A stretch of 8,634 nt of DNA from Candidatus Corynebacterium faecipullorum (GCA_019114925.1 DXEO01000143.1:1-8634); one strand, 5' to 3'; positions 1 to 6,616 are shown, counted from the first letter of the stretch. Program-made: numbers and translations. Notes: a model not told the origin generated them from the sequence alone.

Positions 1-877
1 GGTAGGAGACACCGCGAAGCATATCGCCATTGGTCACGCCGGTAGCGGCGAAGTAGCAGTTCTCGGAGGACACCAAGTCATTGGTGGTGAGGACGCGGTC
101 GAGGTCGTGGCCAGCCTTGCGAGCCTTCTCGGCTTCCTCCTCATCCTTGGGCCACAGCTTGCCCTGAATCTCTCCGCCCATGCACTTCATGGCGCAGGCA
201 GTGATGATGCCCTCTGGGGTGCCACCGATGCCCATCATGATGTCGATGGAGTTGCTATCCTGGCAGGTGGCGATCGCGCCGGCGACGTCACCGTCCATGA
301 TGAGGCGAACCTTGGCACCGGCTTCGCGGATCTCACGGATGAGATCATCGTGGCGCGGACGGTCGAGAACGACGACGGTCAGGTCAGCTGGCTTAATGCC
401 CTTGGCCTTGGCCACCGACTTCACGTTCCATTCGACCGACTCGTTGAGGTCGATGGCGCCGACTGCCTCGGGGCCGACGGCAATCTTCTTCATGTAGAAG
501 ACAGCGGACGGGTCGTACATCGTGCCGCGCTCGGCAGCAGCGATGACAGAAATAGCGTTCGGGCGGCCTTCAGCCATGAGGCGGGTGCCGTCCACCGGGT
601 CGACGGCGATGTCCATCTCGGCGCCCTGGCCAGTGCCGACCTTCTCCCCGTTAAACAGCATCGGGGCTTCATCCTTCTCGCCCTCGCCGATGACGACGAC
701 ACCGTTCATCTCGACGGAATTGATGAGCTTGCGCATAGCATCCACCGCGGCGCCGTCACCCTCATTCTTCTGTCCACGGCCAACCCAGCGACCCGAGGCG
801 AGTGCTGCCGCCTCGGTGACACGCACCAGCTCCATGGCTAGGTTGCGGTCGGGGATATAAGACGCGTTATCAGACAT
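1..877 (-). CDS. glpX: Class II fructose-1,6-bisphosphatase GlpX (partial, C-terminus outside window)
   Basis: Hydrolyses fructose 1,6-bisphosphate to fructose 6-phosphate plus phosphate, the committed step of gluconeogenesis, in the cytoplasm with a divalent metal. 292 codons are visible from the ATG at 877 (MSDNASYIPDRNLAMELVRV) with no stop; relatives of about 335 residues suggest some 40 are missing. Visible signatures are KNEGDGAAVDAMR (residues 37-49, with metal-site Asp41), IGEGEKDEAPML (63-74, Glu65), DPVDGTRLM (93-101, the class II phosphatase metal/substrate motif, Asp rather than the Glu of E. coli at the fourth position) and GIGGTPEG (216-223, Glu222). An AAGGGA ribosome-binding site lies about 10 bases before the ATG. 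Transcribed divergently from the DUF4245 gene. In actinobacteria this class is usually the main fructose bisphosphatase, also called fbp. The identification is firm. Confidence 0.96.
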   Translation of the reverse strand, partial: MSDNASYIPDRNLAMELVRVTEAAALASGRWVGRGQKNEGDGAAVDAMRKLINSVEMNGVVVIGEGEKDEAPMLFNGEKVGTGQGAEMDIAVDPVDGTRLMAEGRPNAISVIAAAERGTMYDPSAVFYMKKIAVGPEAVGAIDLNESVEWNVKSVAKAKGIKPADLTVVVLDRPRHDDLIREIREAGAKVRLIMDGDVAGAIATCQDSNSIDIMMGIGGTPEGIITACAMKCMGGEIQGKLWPKDEEEAEKARKAGHDLDRVLTTNDLVSSENCYFAATGVTNGDMLRGVSY

Positions 878-1066
878 ATTTGATTAGTCCCTTTCTTTTC
901 AGGTGGCTCGGCCCGGGGTGGGGGATAACCCGGAATACATATTTCATTCTTCCACTTTTCTTCCTGTTTCAAGCCTGAATACCTCCCCCAGAAGTGGGAG
1001 GTGGGGGTGATTGCCGCCAAAAGGGCAGGTAGGAGGTCGCTGTCGCATGTGGTGGAGCAAGCGTGA
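878..1066. promoter_or_regulatory. Divergent glpX / DUF4245 intergenic region with inverted repeats
   Basis: This gap must hold the glpX promoter. On the minus strand an AT-rich patch with TATGTATT (around 934-941) is the best -10 candidate; it would give a leader of roughly 50 bases containing the AAGGGA ribosome-binding site. No convincing -35 box is seen. Two inverted repeats are present. One is a 7-bp ACCTCCC/GGGAGGT stem (981-987 with 996-1002, 8-base loop). The other is a weaker CCGGG/CCCGG pair (913-917 with 929-933) downstream of the candidate -10. Neither is followed by a T-run on either strand, so they look more like possible protein-binding sites or leader structure than terminators. 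Promoter position and any operator role are inference. Confidence 0.35.
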
Positions 1067-1072
1067 CATACT
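1067..1072 (+). promoter_or_regulatory. -10 box of probable leaderless promoter for the DUF4245 gene
   Basis: CATACT matches the actinobacterial -10 consensus TANNNT at all but its first base. It ends 6 bases before the GTG at 1079, the spacing expected when transcription starts on the first base of the start codon. There is no purine-rich ribosome-binding site next to the GTG. The upstream TGTCGC (1041-1046) is a poor -35. Confidence 0.5.
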
Positions 1073-1078
1073 GGGCGG

Positions 1079-1669
1079 GTGGCATCTGAAGATAAACCAA
1101 AGATTTTTGAGGACGCGCGCGATATCACCCTGACGGTGGGCGTCATCCTCATCATGATGTTCCTCGCGGTTGGGGCAACGGGACTGTGCTCAATCAACCC
1201 GGAAAAGTCGGGGCCCGTGCAGAACGTGGATGCTGCTACCTTCTTGGAGATGGAAGCGCGCGGCAGCGGGGCTGTCATTAGGGAGCCGGACATGCCGGAG
1301 GGCTGGCAGCCCACAGCCGCGCGGCGTAAGCAGATGGGCGGCGAATCTGGTGCTGTGGTGAGCTGGCTGACTACTAACGAAGGCTATGTCGAGTCAGCGC
1401 AGACGCAGTTGGCGCTTGGCGATGTTCCCGGGGCTTATGACTCCAATTACCGTGCCAACTTCGAACAGCGTGAGGTAGCGGGCCAGGACGTGGAAATTCT
1501 CAGCAGTGATGACAAAGACGTGCGCCCGCTGTGGATTGCTGACTTGGGTGATGCCCGCCTCGTCCTCACCGGCTCTGCCTCTGATGCTGATTATGAAGCG
1601 GCCCTGACCGCATTCGCTGAGGCCGAGCCACTCCAGATCGCGGAGGATGGAAGCGTCATCACCGACTAG
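1079..1669 (+). CDS. DUF4245 family membrane-anchored protein
   Basis: A 196-residue protein of unknown function, consistent with the actinobacterial DUF4245 family. A short charged N-terminus with KPKIFEDARD (residues 6-15) is followed by one hydrophobic segment (about 16-36) and the family-like GLCSINPEKSGPVQ (35-48, Cys37). The remaining 150 or so residues are acidic and probably lie outside the membrane. They include a tryptophan-containing stretch (MPEGWQP, about 72-78) and a final domain ending in acidic residues. It is not a clear lipoprotein, because Cys37 lies after the membrane segment without a good lipobox. The GTG start is chosen because it gives the expected family N-terminus and sits 6 bases after a -10 box, suggesting a leaderless mRNA. 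It converges on the small gene at 1679 with a 9-bp gap. Family assignment is from remembered patterns; the function is unknown. Confidence 0.82.
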   Translation: MASEDKPKIFEDARDITLTVGVILIMMFLAVGATGLCSINPEKSGPVQNVDAATFLEMEARGSGAVIREPDMPEGWQPTAARRKQMGGESGAVVSWLTTNEGYVESAQTQLALGDVPGAYDSNYRANFEQREVAGQDVEILSSDDKDVRPLWIADLGDARLVLTGSASDADYEAALTAFAEAEPLQIAEDGSVITD

Positions 1670-1678
1670 GTCCGCTGC

Positions 1679-2035
1679 TTAACGGAAGGTTACGCTCTGC
1701 AGCGTGGTTCCGTCCCATTCCACCTCGACCGAATCTCCAGCGGAACTGGCGAGGGACTCTGGATCGAGGCCACTCAGGCGAGTTTTGCCGAGGTATACAT
1801 CTACCTTCTCATGGAGGGACTTGCCGGGGAAGACGGCGATCTCGCTGAGCTTATTCTCGCTAAAGCGCAGGACAATGGAGCCGGAGAAGTAGCCAATCTC
1901 TTCGCCATTCGCGGTGTGTGGGGAACCGAAGAATTCTTCGGCGAGCTGGCGCGAATCACCGAAGATCATGGAGCCTGCTCCGCCTGACTTGGAGACGAAG
2001 TCCACGCGATCTCCCGGGTAGCCGTAAATCTTCAT
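1679..2035 (-). CDS. Small hypothetical protein, last gene of the xseA-xseB unit
   Basis: I do not recognise this 118-residue protein. It starts MKIYGYPGDRVDF and has no signal peptide or membrane segment, so it is probably cytoplasmic. The sequence suggests alternating strands and helices: a Gly-rich turn (KSGGAGSM, 16-23), a helix around SRQLAEEFF (28-36), two strands in SGSIVLRFSENKLSEIAVF (51-69), and a closing strand pair VEVEWDGTTLQSVTF (103-117). There are no cysteines and no obvious catalytic motif. Its ATG immediately follows the xseB stop (TAA then ATG). A strong AGGAG site (2044-2048) lies inside the xseB tail, 8 bases upstream, so it is clearly translated with xseB. Position suggests co-expression with exonuclease VII but does not prove a shared job. 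Reality of the gene: high; function: unknown. Confidence 0.8.
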   Translation of the reverse strand: MKIYGYPGDRVDFVSKSGGAGSMIFGDSRQLAEEFFGSPHTANGEEIGYFSGSIVLRFSENKLSEIAVFPGKSLHEKVDVYLGKTRLSGLDPESLASSAGDSVEVEWDGTTLQSVTFR

Positions 2036-2323
2036 TTAGTCTTCTCCTGCTTCTTCGTGGTGATCTGCGTTATCGGTGCCCTCGGCATTCTTTCGGAGGG
2101 CCTCCTCTACGCGCTTCGATGCCCCGTCGAGGTGCGCCTCGCAGGCCTTAGCTAGGGCCTCGCCGCGCTCCCAGTACTTGAGGGATTCATCCAATCCCAT
2201 CTGGCCCAGCTCGAGGATTTTCACTGTTTCAATGAGCTCATCGCGAGCCTGCTCATAGCTCAGCTCTTCTACCGGTGGGAACGCGTTCTGGCCGGGCTGG
2301 CCGGTGCCAATCGTGTCAGTCAT
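2036..2323 (-). CDS. xseB: Exonuclease VII small subunit XseB
   Basis: The small subunit of exonuclease VII, a metal-independent single-strand-specific nuclease that trims DNA from both ends. Several XseB copies coat each XseA chain. The 95-residue protein has the family core LSYEQARDELIETVKILELG (21-40) followed by the MGLDESLKYWERGEALAKACEAHLDGASKRVEEAL region (42-76), forming the typical helical hairpin. A disordered N-terminal 20 residues and an acidic tail (about 81-95) flank it. Usual bacterial XseB proteins are about 75-90 residues, so the length fits. The ATG at 2323 has no good ribosome-binding site, but a GATACT -10 candidate lies 7 bases before it. xseB may therefore have its own leaderless start besides read-through from xseA, 56 bases upstream. 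The stop abuts the ATG of the next gene. Confidence 0.94.
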   Translation of the reverse strand: MTDTIGTGQPGQNAFPPVEELSYEQARDELIETVKILELGQMGLDESLKYWERGEALAKACEAHLDGASKRVEEALRKNAEGTDNADHHEEAGED

Positions 2324-2330
2324 GAGGTGA

Positions 2331-2336
2331 AGTATC
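2331..2336 (-). promoter_or_regulatory. -10 box of possible internal leaderless promoter for xseB
   Basis: On the minus strand GATACT ends 7 bases before the xseB ATG. The 56-base xseA-xseB gap lacks a plausible Shine-Dalgarno site close to that ATG. Together these suggest a secondary transcription start on the A of the ATG. No clear -35 box is seen. Confidence 0.4.
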
Positions 2337-2379
2337 TTCTTTCTCTTGTATTTTCCGTCTTAACTATTAGGTGTTCTGC

Positions 2380-3621
2380 TTAATCTGCGGCCTGAGAAGC
2401 CATTGCAGCAGCGGTGATTGAGCCATCGCCCACACGTATGCGCAGTTGCGAACCCGGTGGTGATTGCGTGTAGCTCGTGACGACCTCCGGACCGTTGCCA
2501 TCGCGCGGAAGGACCTGCACGATGGCATAACCGCGTTCGAGGGTGGCCGAGGGTCCTAAGGCGGAGACCCGAGCACGCAACGAGGCTACCTGGTTAGTTT
2601 CGCGGTCCAGCTGGTGGCCCATCATCCGGCGGATCAGCGCGAGATTTCGTTCCAGCTCCTCGCGGCGTGCGTTGATCGGCACCATCGGATCTGCAAGAAC
2701 CGGGCGGGAGCGGATGTTTTCGAGTCCGCGGCGCTCTCGATCCACCCAGCCGCGCAGCGCTGCCGCCATGCGCGAGCGTGCTTCGGAGATCAGCGCGTAC
2801 TCCTCGGCGGCAGAGGGCACGACGCGCTTGGCCGCATCGGTGGGCGTGGCGGCGCGGAGATCGGCGACATCATCAAGCACTGGGTGATCCGGTTCGTGGC
2901 CGATGGCGGAAACGACTGGGGTGCGGGCCTCCGCCACGGCGCGCTGGAGCGCCTCCTCGGAGAAGGGGAGGAGGTCCTCCACTGAACCGCCGCCGCGAGC
3001 GATGATGATGACATCGACTTCTGGGTCCGTGTCGAGCGTCCGCAGAGCGTCAATCACCTGGGTAACAGCCGTGGCTCCCTGGACCGCAGTATTGATGACG
3101 TTGAATTGGACCGCCGGCCAGCGGTCCTGCGCCACAGACAGCACATCGCGCTCGGCATGGGAGCCGCGGCCGGTGATGAGGCCAATCTTCTTGGGCAGGT
3201 AGGGAAGCGGCAACTTGCGCGAGGGATCGCATAGGCCCTCCTGGCGCAGCTTTTGGCGCAACATTTCAACTCTCGCGAGGAGATCGCCGATGCCGACGTG
3301 GCGGATTTCGGTCACCCACAGGGAGAAGCTTCCGCGCCCAGCGTAGAAGGCAGGCTTGCCGTACACCACGACACGGTCGCCATCTTTGAGCGGCGAGGGG
3401 GCATTGCGGATGAGCGAGGTGTTGCAGGTCAACTGAACAGACTTTTCTTGCTCGACGTCACGCAACGTGATGTATGAAAGCTTCCACGACGGCTTCATAT
3501 TCAGCTGGGTAATTTGTCCCTCCACCCAGAGGAAGCCGAGGCGTTCGATCCAGCCTTTGACTTGGTCATTGACCTTGCCGACGGGCCACGGAGTCTCCGC
3601 GGAATTGGCCGGTTGGTTCAC
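2380..3621 (-). CDS. xseA: Exonuclease VII large subunit XseA
   Basis: The catalytic subunit of exonuclease VII, which digests single-stranded DNA in repair and in clearing damaged or displaced strands. The predicted length is 413 residues, normal for the family. An N-terminal OB-fold (about 12-112, WPVGKVNDQVKGW and LWVEGQI) binds ssDNA. The catalytic domain follows, with PKKIGLITGRGSHAERD (143-159), IARGGGSVEDL (207-217), GHEPDHPVLDD (241-251) and ATPTDAA (258-264), all family signatures. A long helical region (about 270-360) and a C-terminal segment with LERGYAIV complete it. The start is set at GTG 3621: it gives MNQPANSAETPWPVGK, and an AAAGGA site (3628-3633) lies 6 bases upstream. The same frame stays open far upstream across the ispH antisense strand, but that extension is not coding. 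Followed by xseB. Confidence 0.96.
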   Translation of the reverse strand: MNQPANSAETPWPVGKVNDQVKGWIERLGFLWVEGQITQLNMKPSWKLSYITLRDVEQEKSVQLTCNTSLIRNAPSPLKDGDRVVVYGKPAFYAGRGSFSLWVTEIRHVGIGDLLARVEMLRQKLRQEGLCDPSRKLPLPYLPKKIGLITGRGSHAERDVLSVAQDRWPAVQFNVINTAVQGATAVTQVIDALRTLDTDPEVDVIIIARGGGSVEDLLPFSEEALQRAVAEARTPVVSAIGHEPDHPVLDDVADLRAATPTDAAKRVVPSAAEEYALISEARSRMAAALRGWVDRERRGLENIRSRPVLADPMVPINARREELERNLALIRRMMGHQLDRETNQVASLRARVSALGPSATLERGYAIVQVLPRDGNGPEVVTSYTQSPPGSQLRIRVGDGSITAAAMASQAAD

Positions 3622-3669
3622 TCGCAGTCCTTTCTCTTGAGTGGTTGGCACTTCGGGTGTTTCCCGTCC

Positions 3670-3687
3670 AGTGTATGGGTCAGTGTA
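3670..3687 (-). promoter_or_regulatory. Twin TACACT boxes, candidate xseA promoter
   Basis: On the minus strand the hexamer TACACT occurs twice (3687-3682 and 3675-3670), 12 bases apart, each followed by G. Both fit the actinobacterial -10 consensus. Transcription from either would give a leader of about 40-55 bases carrying the xseA AAAGGA ribosome-binding site. Only weak -35 candidates precede them (GGCACA, 17 bases before the proximal box). Which one is used is not decidable here. Confidence 0.4.
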
Positions 3688-3759
3688 GGGGGTGTGCCGG
3701 ACATCGCGCGTCACCAGCCGTGCCAGACAGGTGGGAACTACAGTATGTGCCTGACTTTC

Positions 3760-3765
3760 GATACT
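3760..3765 (+). promoter_or_regulatory. -10 box of probable ispH promoter
   Basis: GATACT ends 9 bases before the ispH ATG at 3775. With a start site 6-8 bases downstream, the mRNA would have a leader of at most about 3 bases. No Shine-Dalgarno sequence is seen before the ATG, which agrees with a leaderless or nearly leaderless transcript. Confidence 0.45.
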
Positions 3766-3774
3766 GTGGGTGCC

Positions 3775-4734
3775 ATGACTGAAACTGCAAAGAAGGTGCT
3801 CCTGGCGGCTCCCCGCGGCTACTGCGCCGGTGTGGACCGTGCTGTTGAGACAGTGGAAAAGGCATTGGAGAAGTACGGCGCCCCTATCTACGTGCGCAAG
3901 CAGATTGTGCACAACCGGTTCGTTGTTGAATCCCTGGCTAAGCGTGGTGTCATCTTTGTGGAGGAGGCTTCCGAAGCCCCCGAGGGCGCTCACCTCGTGT
4001 TCTCTGCGCACGGCATCGCGCCGAGCGTGCGCAAGGAGGCTCAAGAGCGCAAGCAGCTCACGCTCGACGCCACCTGCCCGCTGGTGACCAAGGTCCACAA
4101 GGAGGCCCAGCGCTTTGAGCGCGATGGCTACCAGATTCTCCTTGTCGGCCACGAGGGGCACGAAGAGGTCGAAGGCACCGCCGGTGAGGCCCCGGACGTC
4201 ACCCACTTGGTGGATGGCTTGGAGGGCGTCGACAAGCTGCCCGACTTCTTGTATGAGGAAAAGCTCATCTGGCTGTCCCAGACCACATTGTCGGTGGATG
4301 AAACCATCCAGATCGTCAACAAGCTGCGCGAGCGCTTCCCTCACCTAGAGAATCCGCCATCAGACGATATTTGCTATGCCACGCAGAACCGCCAGGAGTC
4401 GGTCAAGGCCATCGCCCCGAAGTGCGATCTCATGATTGTTGTAGGCTCCGAGAACTCCTCGAACTCCAAGCGCCTCGTCGAGGTTGCTTTGGAGGCAGGC
4501 TCTAAGACCTCGCACTTGGTGGACTTTGCCTCAGAGATCGACGAAAGCTGGCTGGAAGGCGTAAACACCGTAGGCGTCACCTGTGGTGCGTCCGTGCCTG
4601 AGCTGCTGGTCCGCGAAGTGCTGGAGTTCCTAGATGAGCGCGGCTACAACGATGTCGAGCAGGTGACGACCTCCACGGAGACCATTACCTTCTCCCTGCC
4701 GCGCGAACTGCGTCCGGCACGTACTGCGCGTTAA
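3775..4734 (+). CDS. ispH: 4-hydroxy-3-methylbut-2-enyl diphosphate reductase IspH (LytB)
   Basis: Last enzyme of the MEP isoprenoid pathway. It reduces HMBPP to isopentenyl and dimethylallyl diphosphate using a [4Fe-4S] cluster, in the cytoplasm. The three conserved cluster cysteines are present: Cys17 in PRGYCAGVDRAV, Cys101 in DATCPLVTK and Cys200 in DDICYATQNRQ. Other signatures are VHNRFVV (45-51, His46), FSAHG (76-80, His79), GHEGHEEVEGT (125-135, with catalytic-type Glu131) and GSENSSNS (224-231). The length of 319 residues is normal. An extra cysteine, Cys270 in GVTCGASVP, sits where relatives usually have a small residue. The ATG at 3775 gives the canonical short N-terminus (MTETAKKVLLAAPRGYCAGV); the frame is open upstream but that stretch does not resemble IspH. 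Its stop overlaps the stop of the opposing DUF6542-type gene. Confidence 0.97.
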   Translation: MTETAKKVLLAAPRGYCAGVDRAVETVEKALEKYGAPIYVRKQIVHNRFVVESLAKRGVIFVEEASEAPEGAHLVFSAHGIAPSVRKEAQERKQLTLDATCPLVTKVHKEAQRFERDGYQILLVGHEGHEEVEGTAGEAPDVTHLVDGLEGVDKLPDFLYEEKLIWLSQTTLSVDETIQIVNKLRERFPHLENPPSDDICYATQNRQESVKAIAPKCDLMIVVGSENSSNSKRLVEVALEAGSKTSHLVDFASEIDESWLEGVNTVGVTCGASVPELLVREVLEFLDERGYNDVEQVTTSTETITFSLPRELRPARTAR

Positions 4735-5474
4735 TCCTCGTCGTAGAGATTTTCTTCCAGCGGCTGGGAAGGCCGCTGGGCGCGCTCCCGCGCACGCCGC
4801 GCCTTCTCTGCTGACTCCGCGGCGGCGCGACGGAAGTTCTCCCGCTCGTCCGCGTTGGGGGAAGCTTGCCGGCGCTTTGCGCGTTCTTCAGCTTGAATCC
4901 GGCGGCGCTCTTCACGATTGCGCTCACGAACACGGCCCGATCCCGCGTTTTCACGGGCCAGGAGTTCTGCTACGGAAAGGCGCTCGGAACGGCTCCGGTG
5001 ATCGGATGCGGCTTCGGCGCGGCGCTTTTCTTGGGCTGCAGCCTCAAGGTCTTTCGCGCGGCTATCACTGCGCCACAGGCGCAGGACCGCGAGTAATGCG
5101 CAGGCCACAACCGTGACGATGAGCACGGGAAAGTGCTGCAACAGGGGGTAGGCCGTGGTGAGAATCGCGGTCTTGGAAAAAGGCGAGGCGCCTTCCTGCA
5201 ATCCAGCGGTGGAGTTGATGAACCCGCCGCCCACGGTGCCTAATGCGTACAGCAGTGGCAGGGAAATTACTGTCATGTAGAGGCCGCGAGTTTCCACCAA
5301 CCAGGTGACAGCCAGCGAGCCGAGTCCAAAAATCAGGGCGAAAGGTAGTCCCACGCTGCCCAGAACGCCTGAGACCGCCAAGGCCACAAGCGTAACGACG
5401 AGCGCGACGAGGAGTGCTCGGCTAAGCGGCATCCCGCGGCGGGGAGGGCGGCGACGATTTTTGGCTACAGACAC
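4731..5474 (-). CDS. DUF6542-type polytopic membrane protein with charged C-terminal tail
   Basis: A 247-residue protein of unknown function that resembles the actinobacterial DUF6542 proteins found beside ispH/ychF. After a very basic start (KNRRRPPRRG, 5-14) there are about four hydrophobic segments (18-40, 42-60, 65-84, 112-133). The fourth ends in a positively charged LRLWR. The second half (about 135-240) is a highly charged Arg/Glu/Ala helix or coiled coil with ERNREERRRIQAEERAKRR (184-202), ending in an acidic ENLYDED. The positive-inside rule places both ends in the cytoplasm. The GTG at 5474 is chosen because a TAAGCT -10-like box (5483-5488) lies 8 bases upstream. The ATG for residue 15 is an alternative. 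It lies 35 bases after rmuC, probably in the same transcript, and its TAA overlaps the ispH TAA by 4 bp. Membrane topology is inferred by eye. Confidence 0.85.
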   Translation of the reverse strand: MSVAKNRRRPPRRGMPLSRALLVALVVTLVALAVSGVLGSVGLPFALIFGLGSLAVTWLVETRGLYMTVISLPLLYALGTVGGGFINSTAGLQEGASPFSKTAILTTAYPLLQHFPVLIVTVVACALLAVLRLWRSDSRAKDLEAAAQEKRRAEAASDHRSRSERLSVAELLARENAGSGRVRERNREERRRIQAEERAKRRQASPNADERENFRRAAAESAEKARRARERAQRPSQPLEENLYDED

Positions 5475-5482
5475 GCCCAGAA

Positions 5483-5505
5483 AGCTTACCGGGGTTGGTG
5501 ACCAA
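5483..5505 (-). promoter_or_regulatory. Possible internal promoter and palindrome between rmuC and the DUF6542-type gene
   Basis: The 35-base gap contains, on the minus strand, TAAGCT (5488-5483), a TANNNT -10 match ending 8 bases before the GTG start. Just upstream is a perfect palindrome TTGGTNACCAA (5495-5505), which falls in the spacer of such a promoter and could be an operator. Both motifs are short and could be chance; there is no clear -35. Confidence 0.25.
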
Positions 5506-5509
5506 AACG

Positions 5510-6592
5510 TTATTCATTCTGGGCGCGCCGCGGCCAAGAACCGACGCTGCGCGGTTCCACCGGCAGGCGGTCAACGCGGGCTGGAACATCCAGATCTTTG
5601 AGCCGTCGCGCGGTCACCCCGACTCTAGAGTCCAAGCTGGCCAAGCTAGCGTTATAGGCTTCCACCGCGCGCTCGAGTCCGCGGCCCACCTTGTCGTAGT
5701 GCTCGTTAAGAGTGTTCAAGCGCGTATAAAGTTCGCGGCCCAAGCGCTGGACTTCGCGGGCCTTATCAGAGATCTCCTCGTGCTGCCAGCTCACCGCTAC
5801 GGTGCGCAAGAGTGCAAAGAGGGTGCTTGGGGTGGCGATGACGATGTTGCGTTCAAAGGCGAACTCGAGCAATTCGGCGTCGATAGACAAGGCAGCGTCG
5901 ACGAAGGTATCGGCGGGGACAAAGAGAACCACAAATTGTGGGGTGGGGGAGAAAGCCTCAATATAGTCCTTGGAGGCTAATGCCTGCACGTGGGAACGCA
6001 TGAGGTGCGCGTGGCGCCGAAGATACCCTGCCCGCTCCTCCGGGTCCTCGGTCTCCATTGCGTCGAGGTAGGCACTGAGAGGCACCTTTGCGTCCACGAC
6101 AATGCTGCGCCCTCCGGCCAAGTGAATGACCAGATCGGGGCGTACCAGCGATCCGTTGATGCGGGCGGTGACTTGGGAATCAAAGTCGACATGTTTGCGC
6201 ATGCCGCCGAGCTCAACGACGCGCTCTAGTTGCACTTCGCCCCACCGCCCGCGGACATTGGGGGAGCGCAGCGCGCCGACCAGCTTGTCCGTGCGATCCG
6301 ACAAGCGTGTTGAAGTGCGAGTTACCGCCTGGACCTGACTGCTGAGCGCTGCGAGTGAGGTCGCTCGATCTTCCTCAATTTCCTGGAGCTGTAGGCCTAG
6401 ACGGTCCATGGCCTTCTCTAGCGGGGCGAGCTCTGCTTGGCGGCGCTGGGACTCTTGCAGGGCGCGATGCTCCTCTGAAGGCTGGGCGGACTGCGCTGAA
6501 TAGGCGCGGGCTAGCCAGCCCAATGCGGCCCCAATGATGAGGCCGAGGAATAGGAGCACTACGGGTAGGGAAGACGTCATGCCTGTCATCAT
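5510..6592 (-). CDS. rmuC: RmuC family DNA recombination protein
   Basis: RmuC proteins limit DNA inversion and recombination between short repeats; family analyses predict a PD-(D/E)XK nuclease-like fold. From the ATG at 6592 the protein has 360 residues, shorter than E. coli RmuC (475). It has an N-terminal membrane anchor (about 8-27), a coiled-coil region (about 38-105) and then the RmuC domain: RGRWGEVQLERVVELGGM (114-131) and RPDLVIHLAGG-RSIVVDAKVPL (151-172). Asp153, Asp168 and Lys170 fit the nuclease-like motif. FVVLFVPAD and the helix around AVSWQHEEISDKAREVQRLG are also typical. The start is uncertain: a TTG at 6610 and ATGs at 6592, 6589 and 6580 all precede the anchor, and no start has a strong ribosome-binding site. 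It follows the AI-2E-family gene by about 24 bases, so it is probably cotranscribed. Confidence 0.92.
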   Translation of the reverse strand: MMTGMTSSLPVVLLFLGLIIGAALGWLARAYSAQSAQPSEEHRALQESQRRQAELAPLEKAMDRLGLQLQEIEEDRATSLAALSSQVQAVTRTSTRLSDRTDKLVGALRSPNVRGRWGEVQLERVVELGGMRKHVDFDSQVTARINGSLVRPDLVIHLAGGRSIVVDAKVPLSAYLDAMETEDPEERAGYLRRHAHLMRSHVQALASKDYIEAFSPTPQFVVLFVPADTFVDAALSIDAELLEFAFERNIVIATPSTLFALLRTVAVSWQHEEISDKAREVQRLGRELYTRLNTLNEHYDKVGRGLERAVEAYNASLASLDSRVGVTARRLKDLDVPARVDRLPVEPRSVGSWPRRAQNE

Positions 6593-6616
6593 GGCATGCG
6601 CCCCGGACAAGAAGAA

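Noticed and set aside
107..841. A 244-codon plus-strand open frame antisense to glpX
   Set aside because: glpX on the minus strand is unmistakable over the whole stretch. The antisense frame is open only because of the codon bias of the real gene and resembles no protein.
838..1314. A 158-codon minus-strand frame covering the glpX upstream region and the DUF4245 start
   Set aside because: It is antisense to the DUF4245 gene, runs through the divergent promoter region and has no recognisable domain.
1692..1705. ACGCT/AGCGT stem-loop near the DUF4245 / hypothetical convergent ends as a terminator
   Set aside because: The stem is 5 bp, lies within the coding end of the minus-strand gene and has no T-run.
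3514..3774. In-frame upstream extension of ispH overlapping the start of xseA
   Set aside because: The extra residues do not resemble IspH. ATG 3775 gives the canonical N-terminus and has a promoter box just upstream.
3622..4344. The xseA frame stays open 241 codons upstream of the GTG, across the promoter region and antisense to ispH
   Set aside because: The homologous protein begins at MNQPANSAE. A good ribosome-binding site precedes GTG 3621, and the upstream part is antisense to well-conserved ispH.
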